Below are positions 7,866-16,435 of a DNA stretch of 40,760 bases, in pieces; position 1 is the stretch's first letter, and the number at the start of each line of letters is the position of its first letter. The notes beneath the pieces were generated by a model that searched no databases, was not told where the DNA came from, and saw nothing but the letters and a program-made list of their open reading frames with translations. The position numbers and the translations under genes were made by a program. This stretch comes from Candidatus Obscuribacterales bacterium (GTDB taxonomy: Bacteria; Cyanobacteriota; Vampirovibrionia; Obscuribacterales; Obscuribacteraceae): NCBI GenBank assembly GCA_020050835.1, contig JAGVKB010000110.1, positions 1 to 40,760 of the forward strand, in the 5' to 3' direction.

Positions 7866-9071
7866 TTATCTTACAAAGTTGAGCGGATTGTTCGGCTTGC
7901 CGTTTACCCGCACTTCGAAGTGCAGGTGAGGTCCGGTTGAAAAACCGGTGCTCCCTTCGCTAGCGATTACGTCGCCTTTGTGAACATTGTCCCCGGCTTG
8001 AACCTTAATCGACGACAGGTGGGCATAAAGGGTCGCCATTCCCTTACCGTGGCTGACAATCACCACTCGCCCGTATCCACCGTACCAACCTGTGAAAAGT
8101 ACGCTTCCGCTGTCAGCGGCCCGGATAGCTGAGTGATTTGGACCAGCAAGATCGATGCCGGTATGGAATTTGCGCACACCAAAAATCGGATGGCGGCGAA
8201 CTCCAAACGGCGAGGTAATCTGGGCGCGCAACGGGAAGCTCATAGTACCCGAGCCCTGTACCATCTCCCGCGAGGGGCGATGGCTTGCAGCCGATTCCAT
8301 GTCACGAATCTGTTTTTCCAGCTGCTGGGATTCCAGCTCAAGCTGCCTTTCGGCTTTCTCGTAAAAGGCCCGCTGGTTTCTCAATTTGTCGGCGATCTGC
8401 GCTTGAGTGCTCTTTTCCTTGGTTATCTGCAACGCCTTTTCGGCAAATTCACTGACGAGGTCGCCAAGCAAGTTCTTTTGTTGGCCCAGTTTACCTTTGC
8501 TGGCAGCCAAAGATTCGGCTCTCGCCTTCAATTCAGCCAGGAGCTTGCGATCGGCATCGGCCACCCGCTCTTGATAGTAGAAAAGGTCAAGCAAGGCTTG
8601 CAAGGATTGCACCTGGAAGACCATCTCCACCAGATTCAATCTTTGACCTTCGTAGATCTCTCTCAACCGGTAGGCCGCTTGATCAGACAGACTAATCTTT
8701 TGCGAGTTAGTGCGGTCCAAGTTCTCCTGAGTCTCATTCAACCTGGTCTCAGTCTTATGTAACTTGTGCTTGCTGTCGTTCAAGGCTCCCTTGGTTACAT
8801 TTAGCTTGGTCTCAATCCGGCTGAGTTTCAAAAGAGCCAGCTGTTCTTTCTTGCGCGCCTGAGCAGCTTGCATCTGCAGCTCTTTGCGCCGCCTTTCGAT
8901 ATCTTCCAGGCGAGCTCTGGTATCGGGCGTAACTAAGCCACTGGCACCGGCAGAAGAGACCGGATTTCCATGCGCCAGACCAGCGGTCGTCTGCCCAAAA
9001 GACAACACGCACACCCAAACCGAAAGCATCGCGGCAGTTCGATATTTAGACAACTCTGGCAAAAATCTCAT
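7866..9071 (-). CDS. EnvC-like murein hydrolase activator / M23 peptidase
   Basis: 401 residues with an N-terminal signal (hydrophobic 13-33). A long coiled coil rich in Glu, Lys, Gln and Leu covers about 50-265, and a C-terminal LytM/M23 domain covers about 285-400. The metal-ligand residues are present: H303-T-G-I-D307 and H382-L-H384. The segment T-L-Y-A-H-L-S is also typical. In EnvC- and NlpD-type activators these ligands are usually degenerate; here they are intact, so the protein may itself cleave peptidoglycan. It acts in the periplasm in cell division or wall remodelling. It is transcribed alone on the minus strand, sharing a 300-base divergent region with the aldehyde dehydrogenase gene. 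Confidence 0.93.
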   Translation of the reverse strand: MRFLPELSKYRTAAMLSVWVCVLSFGQTTAGLAHGNPVSSAGASGLVTPDTRARLEDIERRRKELQMQAAQARKKEQLALLKLSRIETKLNVTKGALNDSKHKLHKTETRLNETQENLDRTNSQKISLSDQAAYRLREIYEGQRLNLVEMVFQVQSLQALLDLFYYQERVADADRKLLAELKARAESLAASKGKLGQQKNLLGDLVSEFAEKALQITKEKSTQAQIADKLRNQRAFYEKAERQLELESQQLEKQIRDMESAASHRPSREMVQGSGTMSFPLRAQITSPFGVRRHPIFGVRKFHTGIDLAGPNHSAIRAADSGSVLFTGWYGGYGRVVIVSHGKGMATLYAHLSSIKVQAGDNVHKGDVIASEGSTGFSTGPHLHFEVRVNGKPNNPLNFVR

Positions 9072-9220
9072 TACCTTGATATCCAGCCGCTCAGTTTACC
9101 ACTGACCAATTTTCAAGCAAAGTCTATCGGGGTGAGGTCTGACGCATATCCAGACCGGCAGCTGCCAGCCTTGGCTGCCATTTGAAGCCAATCGCCTGAA
9201 ACTAATAACCGGAGCGCCCC

Positions 9221-9249
9221 CTGACAAGCGGAAATTACTTTAATAAAGT
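9221..9249 (+). promoter_or_regulatory. Candidate sigma70-type promoter overlapped by a dyad, upstream of the aldehyde dehydrogenase-nanE pair
   Basis: CTGACA at 9221-9226 matches five of six -35 bases. After 17 bases comes TAAAGT at 9244-9249, four of six for -10. The -10 lies inside the perfect dyad ACTTTAATAAAGT (9237-9249, 6-bp arms around one base), a plausible operator. The inference rests on sequence only. Confidence 0.4.
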
Positions 9250-9253
9250 GCTG

Positions 9254-9269
9254 ATGATCTTATGATCTT
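9254..9269 (+). repeat. Perfect tandem repeat ATGATCTT x2
   Basis: Two adjacent copies of ATGATCTT lie just downstream of the candidate promoter, near the expected transcription start. This could be a regulator half-site pair or a chance duplication. Confidence 0.6.
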
Positions 9270-9369
9270 GCCGATGCTAAGGGATACTTAACGTGTCGGC
9301 AGGCAAGTGCTTTTTTTGCCGCCTGGGCAAGTTGAAAGGCTAATCCTAACTAATATGCAGGATCGAACA

Positions 9370-10815
9370 ATGATCAAAGAAATCCTCCAATACCCATTAC
9401 AAATCAAGGGGTGCCAGTCCTCCGAATTTTCCGAGGTGATTAGCCCGTACAGCGGCGAAGTAATCGCCGCCGTGGCCCAGGCTGATGAAAAGGCGATCGA
9501 TCAAGCGATCACAGTCGCTCGGGAGACCTTCAAGTCGACGATGTCCAAGCTGCCAGCTCACAAAAGGTCTGAAATTCTTGCCAAGACAGCGAAATTGATG
9601 GCTGAGAATAGCGAAGACCTGGCAAGGACTATCGCTCTGGAAGGAGGTAAGCCGATCAAGGATGCCCGCATCGAAGTCAGCCGGGCAATCGGTACATTTC
9701 AAATTGCATCAGAAGAGGCGCTTAGACTGGACGGCGAGCAGCTTCCAATGGATAGACAACCAGGCAATGAAGGTCGAATCGGCATCGTTCTGAGAGAGCC
9801 GATTGGGGTAGTGGCAGCGATTACACCGTTTAATTTCCCGATCAATCTGGTCGCGCACAAACTTGCACCGGCCTTCGCGGCCGGCAACACGGTGGTGCTC
9901 AAGCCATCCTCCCAAACGCCGATCTCCAGTTTTAAACTCGCGAAATTTCTTACCGAGGCAGGACTGCCTGATGGAGCGCTCTTAGTAGTGCCTTGCCGAG
10001 GTTCAAAAGGCAACGCTCTCGTGCGCGATCCTCGCATCGCTATGCTGACTTTCACAGGCAGCCCGGAGGTAGGCTGGCGCCTGCGCAGTGAAGTTTCACC
10101 CGGAGTAAGAACCATCCTGGAGTTGGGCGGCAACGCCGGTCTGTTGGTCCATGACGACGCAGACCTGGAATCAGCTGCTCGCGCCGCCGCCCGTGGCGGT
10201 TACGCCAATGCCGGGCAGACCTGTATTTCAGTCCAGCGCGTGTACGTGCAAGAGAGGGTCTATGACAAATTCCTGGATTTATTCGTAGCAATGGTGCGAC
10301 AACTCAAGTCAGGCGATCCGCTCGACGATGCAGTCGATGTCGGTCCGCTCATAGACAAGGGAGCAGTGGAAAAAACTGTCGAATGGCTGGATGCGGCAGT
10401 GAAGAAAGGAGCCAAGCTAGTGACCGGCGGCAAGCAGCTGCCCAAGAATGTAGTCGAACCAGCAGTATTGGTGGATACTAAGCCTGACATGCTGGTCGTC
10501 TGTCAGGAAGTGTTTGGACCGATAGTCTCGGTCATGAAATACGACACCATTGATAATGCCATCGACGCAATCAACGATCCGCATTACGGACTGCAAGCCG
10601 GCATATTCACTAAGAATTTGGAGATCGCATTCAAAGCCGCTCGCAAGATTGATGTGGGCGGAGTAATGATCAATGATGCGCCGACCTTCCGCGCCGACCA
10701 TATGCCGTATGGTGGTCGCAAGGAGTCAGGCATCGGGTTGGAAGGCGTCAAATATGCCTTGCAGGAGATGACCCAGCCCAAATTTATCTGCTTGAACCTT
10801 CCGAAATTAGATTGA
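9370..10815 (+). CDS. NAD(P)-dependent aldehyde dehydrogenase
   Basis: 481 residues from the ATG at 9370, which has an AGGA site at 9359-9362 with proper spacing. In-frame starts at 9307 (GTG) and 9355 (ATG) are less well supported. The fold is the standard ALDH superfamily: T-P-F-N-F-P-I-N-L, the G-S-P-E-V-G NAD-binding loop, catalytic E251 in L-E-L-G-G-N, and nucleophile C285 in G-Q-T-C. The length fits the family (about 475-500). It oxidises an aldehyde to the acid in the cytoplasm. The exact substrate (lactaldehyde, succinate semialdehyde, glyceraldehyde-3-phosphate) cannot be read from sequence alone. It overlaps the nanE-like gene, so the two are probably co-translated. Confidence 0.93.
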   Translation: MIKEILQYPLQIKGCQSSEFSEVISPYSGEVIAAVAQADEKAIDQAITVARETFKSTMSKLPAHKRSEILAKTAKLMAENSEDLARTIALEGGKPIKDARIEVSRAIGTFQIASEEALRLDGEQLPMDRQPGNEGRIGIVLREPIGVVAAITPFNFPINLVAHKLAPAFAAGNTVVLKPSSQTPISSFKLAKFLTEAGLPDGALLVVPCRGSKGNALVRDPRIAMLTFTGSPEVGWRLRSEVSPGVRTILELGGNAGLLVHDDADLESAARAAARGGYANAGQTCISVQRVYVQERVYDKFLDLFVAMVRQLKSGDPLDDAVDVGPLIDKGAVEKTVEWLDAAVKKGAKLVTGGKQLPKNVVEPAVLVDTKPDMLVVCQEVFGPIVSVMKYDTIDNAIDAINDPHYGLQAGIFTKNLEIAFKAARKIDVGGVMINDAPTFRADHMPYGGRKESGIGLEGVKYALQEMTQPKFICLNLPKLD

Positions 10816-11552
10816 GCCGGCTCGTGGTATCACATGTAGTATCGCCCTGGGAATGCCTGCAGAGACTAAGAGGCAAATTGATAGTCTCCTGCCAGGCCAG
10901 CGAAGGTGAGCCGTTGTGTTCTCCGGAGCACATCAAAGCGCTGGCGCTCTCAGCCTTAAACGGAGGAGCCGGCGGACTCAGACTGGAAGGGGAAGACAAC
11001 ATCAGGGTGCTGAGAGAAGCGACCCAACTGCCGATCGTCGGACTCATAAAGTCTGCCCACGTAAAGGAGAGCGAAAGGCTCCACAAGGTCTACATCACTT
11101 CTACTTTCGAGGAGGCGCTGGCAGTTGCGAGAGCGGGCGCCGATATTATTGCGCTCGATGCCACCAACCGCCCTCGGCCAGAACCGGTCACACTGCAGGA
11201 TTTCATTGCGCGCATCAAGAATGAGCTGGGTAAGCCGGTTTGGGCCGATGTATCCACCTTATCGGAGGGACATGCTGCCCTGGCCGCCGGAGCTGACGTG
11301 GTCTCCACTACGATGTATGGCTATACGGCCGAGACTCGTGCCCCTGCAGACAAAGGTCCCGACATGCAATTACTGGCTAATCTCTGCAATCAACTAACCG
11401 TTCCAGTCATTCTGGAAGGGAGAGTATGGCATCCGGAGGAAGTCAGCCAGGCCTTCGAGCTCGGGGCGTTTGCGGTCGTAGTCGGCTCGGCCATTACCCG
11501 TCCGCAACTGATTACTAAACGTTTCACTCAAGCCTGCCCGCAAGAGGGTTAA
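10812..11552 (+). CDS. nanE: N-acetylmannosamine-6-phosphate 2-epimerase (NanE family)
   Basis: 246 residues from a TTG overlapping the preceding stop (TTGA). A GTG at 10824 is also possible and gives a length closer to typical NanE (about 220-235). It is a TIM barrel with the NanE landmarks: L-I-V-S-C-Q-A near the N-terminus, G-G-A-G-G-L-R, P-I-V-G-L-I-K, Y-I-T-S-T, A-L-D-A-T-x-R-x-R-P, A-D-V-S-T, T-T-M-Y-G-Y-T-x-E-T, E-G-R, and V-V-V-G-S-A-I-T-R-P. It interconverts ManNAc-6-phosphate and GlcNAc-6-phosphate. No NanA lyase or NanK kinase lies nearby, so a role in salvage of wall or surface amino sugars is more likely than a complete sialic-acid pathway here. Coupling to an aldehyde dehydrogenase is unexpected. 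Confidence 0.92.
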   Translation: MSRLVVSHVVSPWECLQRLRGKLIVSCQASEGEPLCSPEHIKALALSALNGGAGGLRLEGEDNIRVLREATQLPIVGLIKSAHVKESERLHKVYITSTFEEALAVARAGADIIALDATNRPRPEPVTLQDFIARIKNELGKPVWADVSTLSEGHAALAAGADVVSTTMYGYTAETRAPADKGPDMQLLANLCNQLTVPVILEGRVWHPEEVSQAFELGAFAVVVGSAITRPQLITKRFTQACPQEG

Positions 11553-11586
11553 ATTCGACTAGAACACAGTTTGGACCTTTCAATCG

Positions 11587-13254
11587 ATGAATTCGCAAGC
11601 TGAACTCTGGCTTTACCCGCTCATTCTTGTTGCGGCGTTCTCGTTGATTGTCTACATCCGAATGGGTGTGTCCTGGACATGGGGCTTTTGCCTGCAGTCG
11701 CTGCTCATGCTTTCGGCAGGAATCGGCGGTCTAGTTACCGGCCAACACGTCTTTTGCTCCTCCTTGGGCTGGGCCCTGTTCTTACTTTTCGTGCTCGTTC
11801 CCAGAACTATCCTTAGCAAGCTGGAACGCAGCCTCAATCAGCTCGATCCTCAAAATGCCTGCGCTGCAGCCGCTAAACTGCGCTGGTTCTTCTGGGGTCC
11901 GCCCGGACGATATTGGCCAGATCTGGCCGAAGCTATGAAAGACTTCCTTGAAGGCGACACAGCAAATGCAGAAGCTCTAATTGAAAAATGGCAAAAGACC
12001 ACGCTGCCGAGACAAACTCGCGACGGATTGAGCGGATATCAGATGACCGGACGCATCTTGGTGCGAGACTGGCCGGGAATCATAGCCGAGCTACAAAGAT
12101 TGAAATTAGATCCGGCCGCCAAAGCAACCACCTCCATAGCAACGGCAGCATGCCGAGCCTACCTGGAGCTAAATCGAGTTCCGGAAGCATGCCTTTGCCT
12201 TAAAGCAGCCAATCTCCCTGGATCTAAAATGTCCGAAGCGGGCCGGGAGATCTCCTTTGTTACCTTTTTCAGCTTATCTGGCGCTGAGGCTGAATTGGAA
12301 TCGATCTTCGAAAAACTTACCGGCAGTAAAGACGATTTGCCGCAATATGCCAGACTCTACTGGCTGGCACGCTGCCGCGCCGCCCAGGGCAAAATAGCGC
12401 AATGCAAGGAGCTGCTGGCAAAGGCCTTGCAGTTGACGCCAAGCTCACTTAAAGCGTGGCAGAAGCGGATAACTTATCAGTTGGAGCGATTGACTGATGC
12501 ACCAGACTTAATACCACATACGGATCACTCGGCCGAAATTGAACAAGCAAAAGCGGTGCTAGCACAAGCCAGGCTGGTAGCAAATGTCATCTCTCCTAAA
12601 AGATCAGGACTGGCGGTGATAGTTATCGCCGCGCTAATAGCCGCCGTCTACTTGGTCAGTCACAGCTTCGAATTCATCCAGACACCACAGGCAGTCGAGC
12701 TATCCAGTTGGTGCCTGCGCTGGGGCGGGCTTTACAAACCTGCTGTCGAGCACGGTGAATATTGGCGTCTGGTCACTTTTCAGTTCTTGCACGCGCACAT
12801 CTCCCATCTAGCGCTCAACTTGGTGGGGCTCTGGTGGTTCGGCAGAATGGTGGAGAATCTCTTCGGCACACGCAATTTTCTGGTTATCTGGTTACTCTCC
12901 GGCATTATGAGCGGAATTTCGGAGGTACTCTGGAGTCAAAGCCTGATGTCAATTGGCGCCTCAGGCTCGGTAATGGGAGTATTCGGCGCTGCAACCGGCG
13001 CCATTTTCCGCTGCAAGGACCTATTGCCGGCTAATATTCGCCGCAATGAATTGAGTTGGATGTTTAAACTGGCACTTTTGCAAGTAATCCTCGACCAAAT
13101 TGTGCCCCATGTTGCCGTATTTGCACACCTGGGGGGGCTGGTGTCCGGATTGATCCTGGGACTACTTTTACCGGTTAGAAAAGATTACCTGCTGGCAAGA
13201 GCGCAGCTGAAACCTGAGGTATCAGTTAATGCAGCCGGAATCTCCAATTCTTGA
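11587..13254 (+). CDS. Rhomboid intramembrane serine protease with N-terminal membrane and TPR-like region
   Basis: 555 residues. Two hydrophobic segments (about 8-50, 57-80) precede a soluble helical region (90-330) with TPR-like Ala/Leu/Tyr spacing. A six-TM rhomboid core follows (about 335-535). The rhomboid signature is complete: H402-A-H-I-S-H407-L-A-L-N411 in TM2, catalytic S459 in G-A-S459-G-S, and H514 in A-H514-L-G-G-L-x-S-G. It should cleave transmembrane substrates within the membrane. The extra N-terminal half could recruit substrates. It begins 34 bases after nanE, with no clear ribosome site at this ATG. Confidence 0.93.
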   Translation: MNSQAELWLYPLILVAAFSLIVYIRMGVSWTWGFCLQSLLMLSAGIGGLVTGQHVFCSSLGWALFLLFVLVPRTILSKLERSLNQLDPQNACAAAAKLRWFFWGPPGRYWPDLAEAMKDFLEGDTANAEALIEKWQKTTLPRQTRDGLSGYQMTGRILVRDWPGIIAELQRLKLDPAAKATTSIATAACRAYLELNRVPEACLCLKAANLPGSKMSEAGREISFVTFFSLSGAEAELESIFEKLTGSKDDLPQYARLYWLARCRAAQGKIAQCKELLAKALQLTPSSLKAWQKRITYQLERLTDAPDLIPHTDHSAEIEQAKAVLAQARLVANVISPKRSGLAVIVIAALIAAVYLVSHSFEFIQTPQAVELSSWCLRWGGLYKPAVEHGEYWRLVTFQFLHAHISHLALNLVGLWWFGRMVENLFGTRNFLVIWLLSGIMSGISEVLWSQSLMSIGASGSVMGVFGAATGAIFRCKDLLPANIRRNELSWMFKLALLQVILDQIVPHVAVFAHLGGLVSGLILGLLLPVRKDYLLARAQLKPEVSVNAAGISNS

Positions 13255-13486
13255 GGCCCACAGATTAATGCTGGCGTCAAAACGAACCCAGCGACCGACT
13301 TTTCAAACTTCTGGTCCTTTCTGGGGAAGGCTGAACGCGAGCCCAGCAGCCAATCGGCGGACCGGCAAGAAGAGAGTCTGGTGAGCCTTGTAAATGATAA
13401 CTGGACTGCTCTTGAAGGCTGCCAACTCCAGGTTGAGAAGGTGGTAGATTAGGAGTGGGCTTGGAATTGAGAAGAGGGTCGCTCAA

Positions 13487-14278
13487 ATGTATGATTGCCC
13501 TAATTGCAGGGTGCCATTACACGGTTACGAAGATAACTGTCCGTCTTGTGGCACAGCCCAGTATGTAAAGAAAGGCTTTCGCAATCTCTCGCACGTCCAG
13601 ACGGCACCCGGTGTCAACTGGATGCCTTTTGTGGCTGTTTTCGTGGTTGTCGGCATCGGCATCTTCGTGGCAGCTCAAAGCACCTGGCTCGGTCAACTGA
13701 TGAAACAGGGACCAATACAAGAAGACCCGATGGAAAAGCTTACTTTCATGGATGCCAGAAATATCATCGAGCAGAAAGTAACAGAAGGACTGACCGCAGT
13801 CGGAGCAAAAGGAAAGTTTGCCTGGCAGAACGCCGACGGCTCGCCGTCCGATAAAACTTCGGCTCAAAACGTACAATTGGCAATCGAGACAAAACTGAAA
13901 GACCCAAATTCAAGAAAGGCGATTATTGACCCAATCAAGGCTTATATGGAGAAAGCCAAGATACCCACTCTCACGATGACTGACACGAAATCGCACGCAA
14001 CTTGGACCTATACTGTTCAGCCATCACAGGCTGCAGCTCAACCGGCCGAAGAGATGCCGAATTTCGACGGCGGCAGCCATCCAGAGCCAGCCGCCCCTTC
14101 ATATGGCGGCGATCAGCAACAACAGGCAGCTCAACCGCAACAGACCTACCAAGCACCGGCGGAGCAGCAGCCGGCTCAACAACAACCGGTACAACAGCCG
14201 GTCGAGCAACAACAAGCACCGGCTCAACCAGAAGCGAATCCCTGGGATGCCGATGCTAAGAAGTATGGAGTTAACTAG
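13487..14278 (+). CDS. Zinc-ribbon single-pass membrane protein with Gln/Pro-rich tail
   Basis: 263 residues. An N-terminal zinc ribbon (C4-P-N-C7 ... C-P-S-C at 18-21) is followed by a membrane segment at about 45-66. A soluble region of about 110 residues comes next, with A-R-N-I-I-E-Q-K and W-x-Y near its end. The last 85 residues are Gln/Ala/Pro-rich low complexity ending in W-D-A-D-A-K-K-Y-G. GAGGG at about 13472 is a moderate ribosome site. Zinc ribbon in the cytoplasm with the rest outside is the likely topology. No specific function is recognised. Confidence 0.87.
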   Translation: MYDCPNCRVPLHGYEDNCPSCGTAQYVKKGFRNLSHVQTAPGVNWMPFVAVFVVVGIGIFVAAQSTWLGQLMKQGPIQEDPMEKLTFMDARNIIEQKVTEGLTAVGAKGKFAWQNADGSPSDKTSAQNVQLAIETKLKDPNSRKAIIDPIKAYMEKAKIPTLTMTDTKSHATWTYTVQPSQAAAQPAEEMPNFDGGSHPEPAAPSYGGDQQQQAAQPQQTYQAPAEQQPAQQQPVQQPVEQQQAPAQPEANPWDADAKKYGVN

Positions 14279-14319
14279 TCCAGCCCCAAGGCAGCTTCCA
14301 GATCGCGGAGCGATTCGGC

Positions 14320-14829
14320 ATGAAAAAAGTAAGCCTCATTGTGATGTTGCTGTTAACAGTGGCCGGAGCTTTCGAGATCTGTTGCCTGAGCGATGTGCAC
14401 TCGGCCGTTCGAAAGACTGTAACTGGAGAGAAAAGCGCGCCTTCGGAGGATATCCCCTTCGTCACAATTGACGCCGGCACTACGAGCGGTATCACGACCC
14501 GCGAGAAGTATGTGATCAAAGACGAAGCTCAATGGGTTTCGCTCTGGCAGAAACACGCGTCCACCGAGTTTCCCCCCTCGCAAGCTCCGCGGGTAGATTT
14601 CAACTCGGAGATGGTAATTGCAGTCTTTGCGGGCGAACATCATCGGCCTGGCAGCGTGATTCAGATCGACCATATCAGAAGAGCCGACAACAAACTGTAC
14701 ATCATAATCGGTGAGAGCTCAGCTGGTGCTCGCATCGGCAAAGAAACCAACCCTTATGCCGACACTCAACCTTACTTCATTGCCCGGACAGCTCAAAACC
14801 CTCTACAAATTGTCTTCCAGGGAATCTAG
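14320..14829 (+). CDS. PrcB C-terminal-domain-like secreted protein
   Basis: 169 residues with a signal peptide (M-K-K then hydrophobic to about 28). The body fits the PrcB C-terminal family by pattern: W-x-S-L-W-x-K-H, P-x-V-D-F-x-S-E-M-V-I-A-V-F-A-G, a Gly-Ser-V-I-x-I strand, then Y-I-I-I-x-E. In Treponema the PrcB protein assembles with the PrtP protease; such domains elsewhere are mostly uncharacterised. The 3' end overlaps the convergent kinase gene by 53 bases. The upstream GGAG at about 14304 is a weak ribosome site. Confidence 0.75.
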   Translation: MKKVSLIVMLLLTVAGAFEICCLSDVHSAVRKTVTGEKSAPSEDIPFVTIDAGTTSGITTREKYVIKDEAQWVSLWQKHASTEFPPSQAPRVDFNSEMVIAVFAGEHHRPGSVIQIDHIRRADNKLYIIIGESSAGARIGKETNPYADTQPYFIARTAQNPLQIVFQGI

Positions 14830-16435
14830 TATCATCACTGTGATTGGCAATCAAATCGAGCAGGTCTCCGGCCACTGCCCGACAGGTTAGATACCGCCGC
14901 TCCGGCTCCAGAGCGGTGCAACACGCAATAATCCTGTCCATCTCCTGACTAACAGACGGATCGGAAACGCGCGGATGGGACTGCGAAATCGGCACGGGAT
15001 CTGCTCCTGTCAGTATGTAATGAAGCGTCGCTCCCAGTGCATAAATGTCGCCTTGGTAGCTGCACAAACCACGAAACTGTTCAGGAGATATATATGACTG
15101 CTTGCCGACAACCTCTCCAGATCCGGCATGCAAGCCCAGTGATGCGACCGAAAAATCGATTACCTTTATCTTGCCGTCTTCGCACAACATAATGTTTTCA
15201 GGAGAAAGATCGCGATGGACCACCGGCACCGGCAGACCGTGCAGATAATTCAAAGCCTTGCAGATTTCAAGGCCGATCTCGGCGGTCCGGCATTCTGGTA
15301 TCGCTCCATTCAGCTCGACATGTCTGCGTAGCGACACTCCATCTACATACTCGAGTATCACGTAAGCCCTTTCTGCATCTACAAAGCAATCCAGCAGTCT
15401 GACAATACTGTCGTTCTGCAAGGCAGAGAGAATCGAGACCTCCCTCTCGAATGAGGAAAGCGATTGCAGGCGAGCGTCATCTCCGGTGCAGGCCGCTGGT
15501 ATAAACTCCTTGAGTACAACCATCGCGCTCTCGGCAGGAAACCGAATCTCATCCTGAAGCGGATCTTCAGAAGGCAGGAGAGCACGATTCACTTCAGCAG
15601 CATAGACATTAGCTTGCCCGCCGGTCTCCAGGCGCCTGACAATTCGGAAGGCACCACCGCGCAACAATGCTCCCGGGGCAAGATAATCAGCTCGCTGGCC
15701 GGCAGTTGAGCTCTCCAAGAGCTGCAGCCATAGCTCAGTGTACCTGGAGCCGCGCTCGGGCAGCGTCTCATCAAGGAGCGCTTGATACACACAGTGCGGG
15801 ACATCCAGATGCGTCGCCCACCGCCGCAGGGCTGTCATCAACTTTCGACGTTGATCTTGATCGAAATCATTAATAGGAATGCGAAGAATTCTATGCTCAG
15901 CCGCACAGAACAGATTGATTGTGTGCAACCAGGGGCGAGCAAAAAATCGCTCACCAACCAAGAGCCGATTTCGCAAAAGGCTAGACAGCAAAATCGGTCC
16001 ATACGTGATGGCACTAATCGAGCGCCATGGCACTAGGTGAGTCGGATCGCCGGAATCTTTGCTCAATTGCTGCTCGGCTGACGGCAACCACCTCAACCCG
16101 AATTGCCCGACCTCTAGCTGTGCTCGGCTCTGCCTCATCGGCAGATCTTGCCCAAATAGAAAGACCATGAGTATCACTAAGCCCATCAAAGCTGCGTAGG
16201 AAAACAAAACCACCAGATTCAAGAAGAACCTCGCCGAACCAGGCTCGACACCGACGCTCATGTACTGCCAGAGGAAAGCGATGTTTAGTTGCTGGAATCC
16301 AAGCAAAATAAAGACCAGCCGTTGCAACTTGCTCGACCGCCAGAGAAAGCCGGTTCGACCGATCGACTTCGTCTCGGGGCGAAGCAAGATATGGTCGGGA
16401 TTACAGTCAAAAGATCGCTTCGACTGGAGCTTCAC
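14777..16435 (-). CDS. Membrane Ser/Thr protein kinase with DFS in place of DFG (kinase 1)
   Basis: 552 residues. Two membrane segments lie at about 35-60 and 68-95, then a PH/YcxB-like region (about 100-215, with P-W-R-S-I-S-A-I). The C-terminal kinase domain is about 260-535. It has K309 (V-L-K-E-F), H-R-D409-L-S-P-E-N-I-M, and D427-F-S429 where DFG is usual. S-P-E-Q-F and D-I-Y-A-L-G-A-T are also present, so catalysis remains plausible. The order membrane-PH-like-kinase is the reverse of typical PknB receptors. The ATG overlaps the stop of kinase 2 (ATGA), so the pair is an operon. Its 3' end overlaps the PrcB-like gene tail to tail. Confidence 0.9.
   Translation of the reverse strand: MKLQSKRSFDCNPDHILLRPETKSIGRTGFLWRSSKLQRLVFILLGFQQLNIAFLWQYMSVGVEPGSARFFLNLVVLFSYAALMGLVILMVFLFGQDLPMRQSRAQLEVGQFGLRWLPSAEQQLSKDSGDPTHLVPWRSISAITYGPILLSSLLRNRLLVGERFFARPWLHTINLFCAAEHRILRIPINDFDQDQRRKLMTALRRWATHLDVPHCVYQALLDETLPERGSRYTELWLQLLESSTAGQRADYLAPGALLRGGAFRIVRRLETGGQANVYAAEVNRALLPSEDPLQDEIRFPAESAMVVLKEFIPAACTGDDARLQSLSSFEREVSILSALQNDSIVRLLDCFVDAERAYVILEYVDGVSLRRHVELNGAIPECRTAEIGLEICKALNYLHGLPVPVVHRDLSPENIMLCEDGKIKVIDFSVASLGLHAGSGEVVGKQSYISPEQFRGLCSYQGDIYALGATLHYILTGADPVPISQSHPRVSDPSVSQEMDRIIACCTALEPERRYLTCRAVAGDLLDLIANHSDDTRFPGRQFVEGFELSGQ

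Larger units (their letters stand above)
9072..9369. other. Divergent intergenic region between M23 peptidase and aldehyde dehydrogenase
   Basis: No convincing gene. It holds a candidate promoter with an overlapping dyad (9221-9249), a perfect tandem 8-mer (9254-9269), a short C-A-G-C-C-T-T-G-G-C-T-G hairpin near 9170, and a T7 run at about 9311-9317 without a proper upstream stem. A GTG at 9307 would extend the aldehyde dehydrogenase but lacks a ribosome site. Confidence 0.7.
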
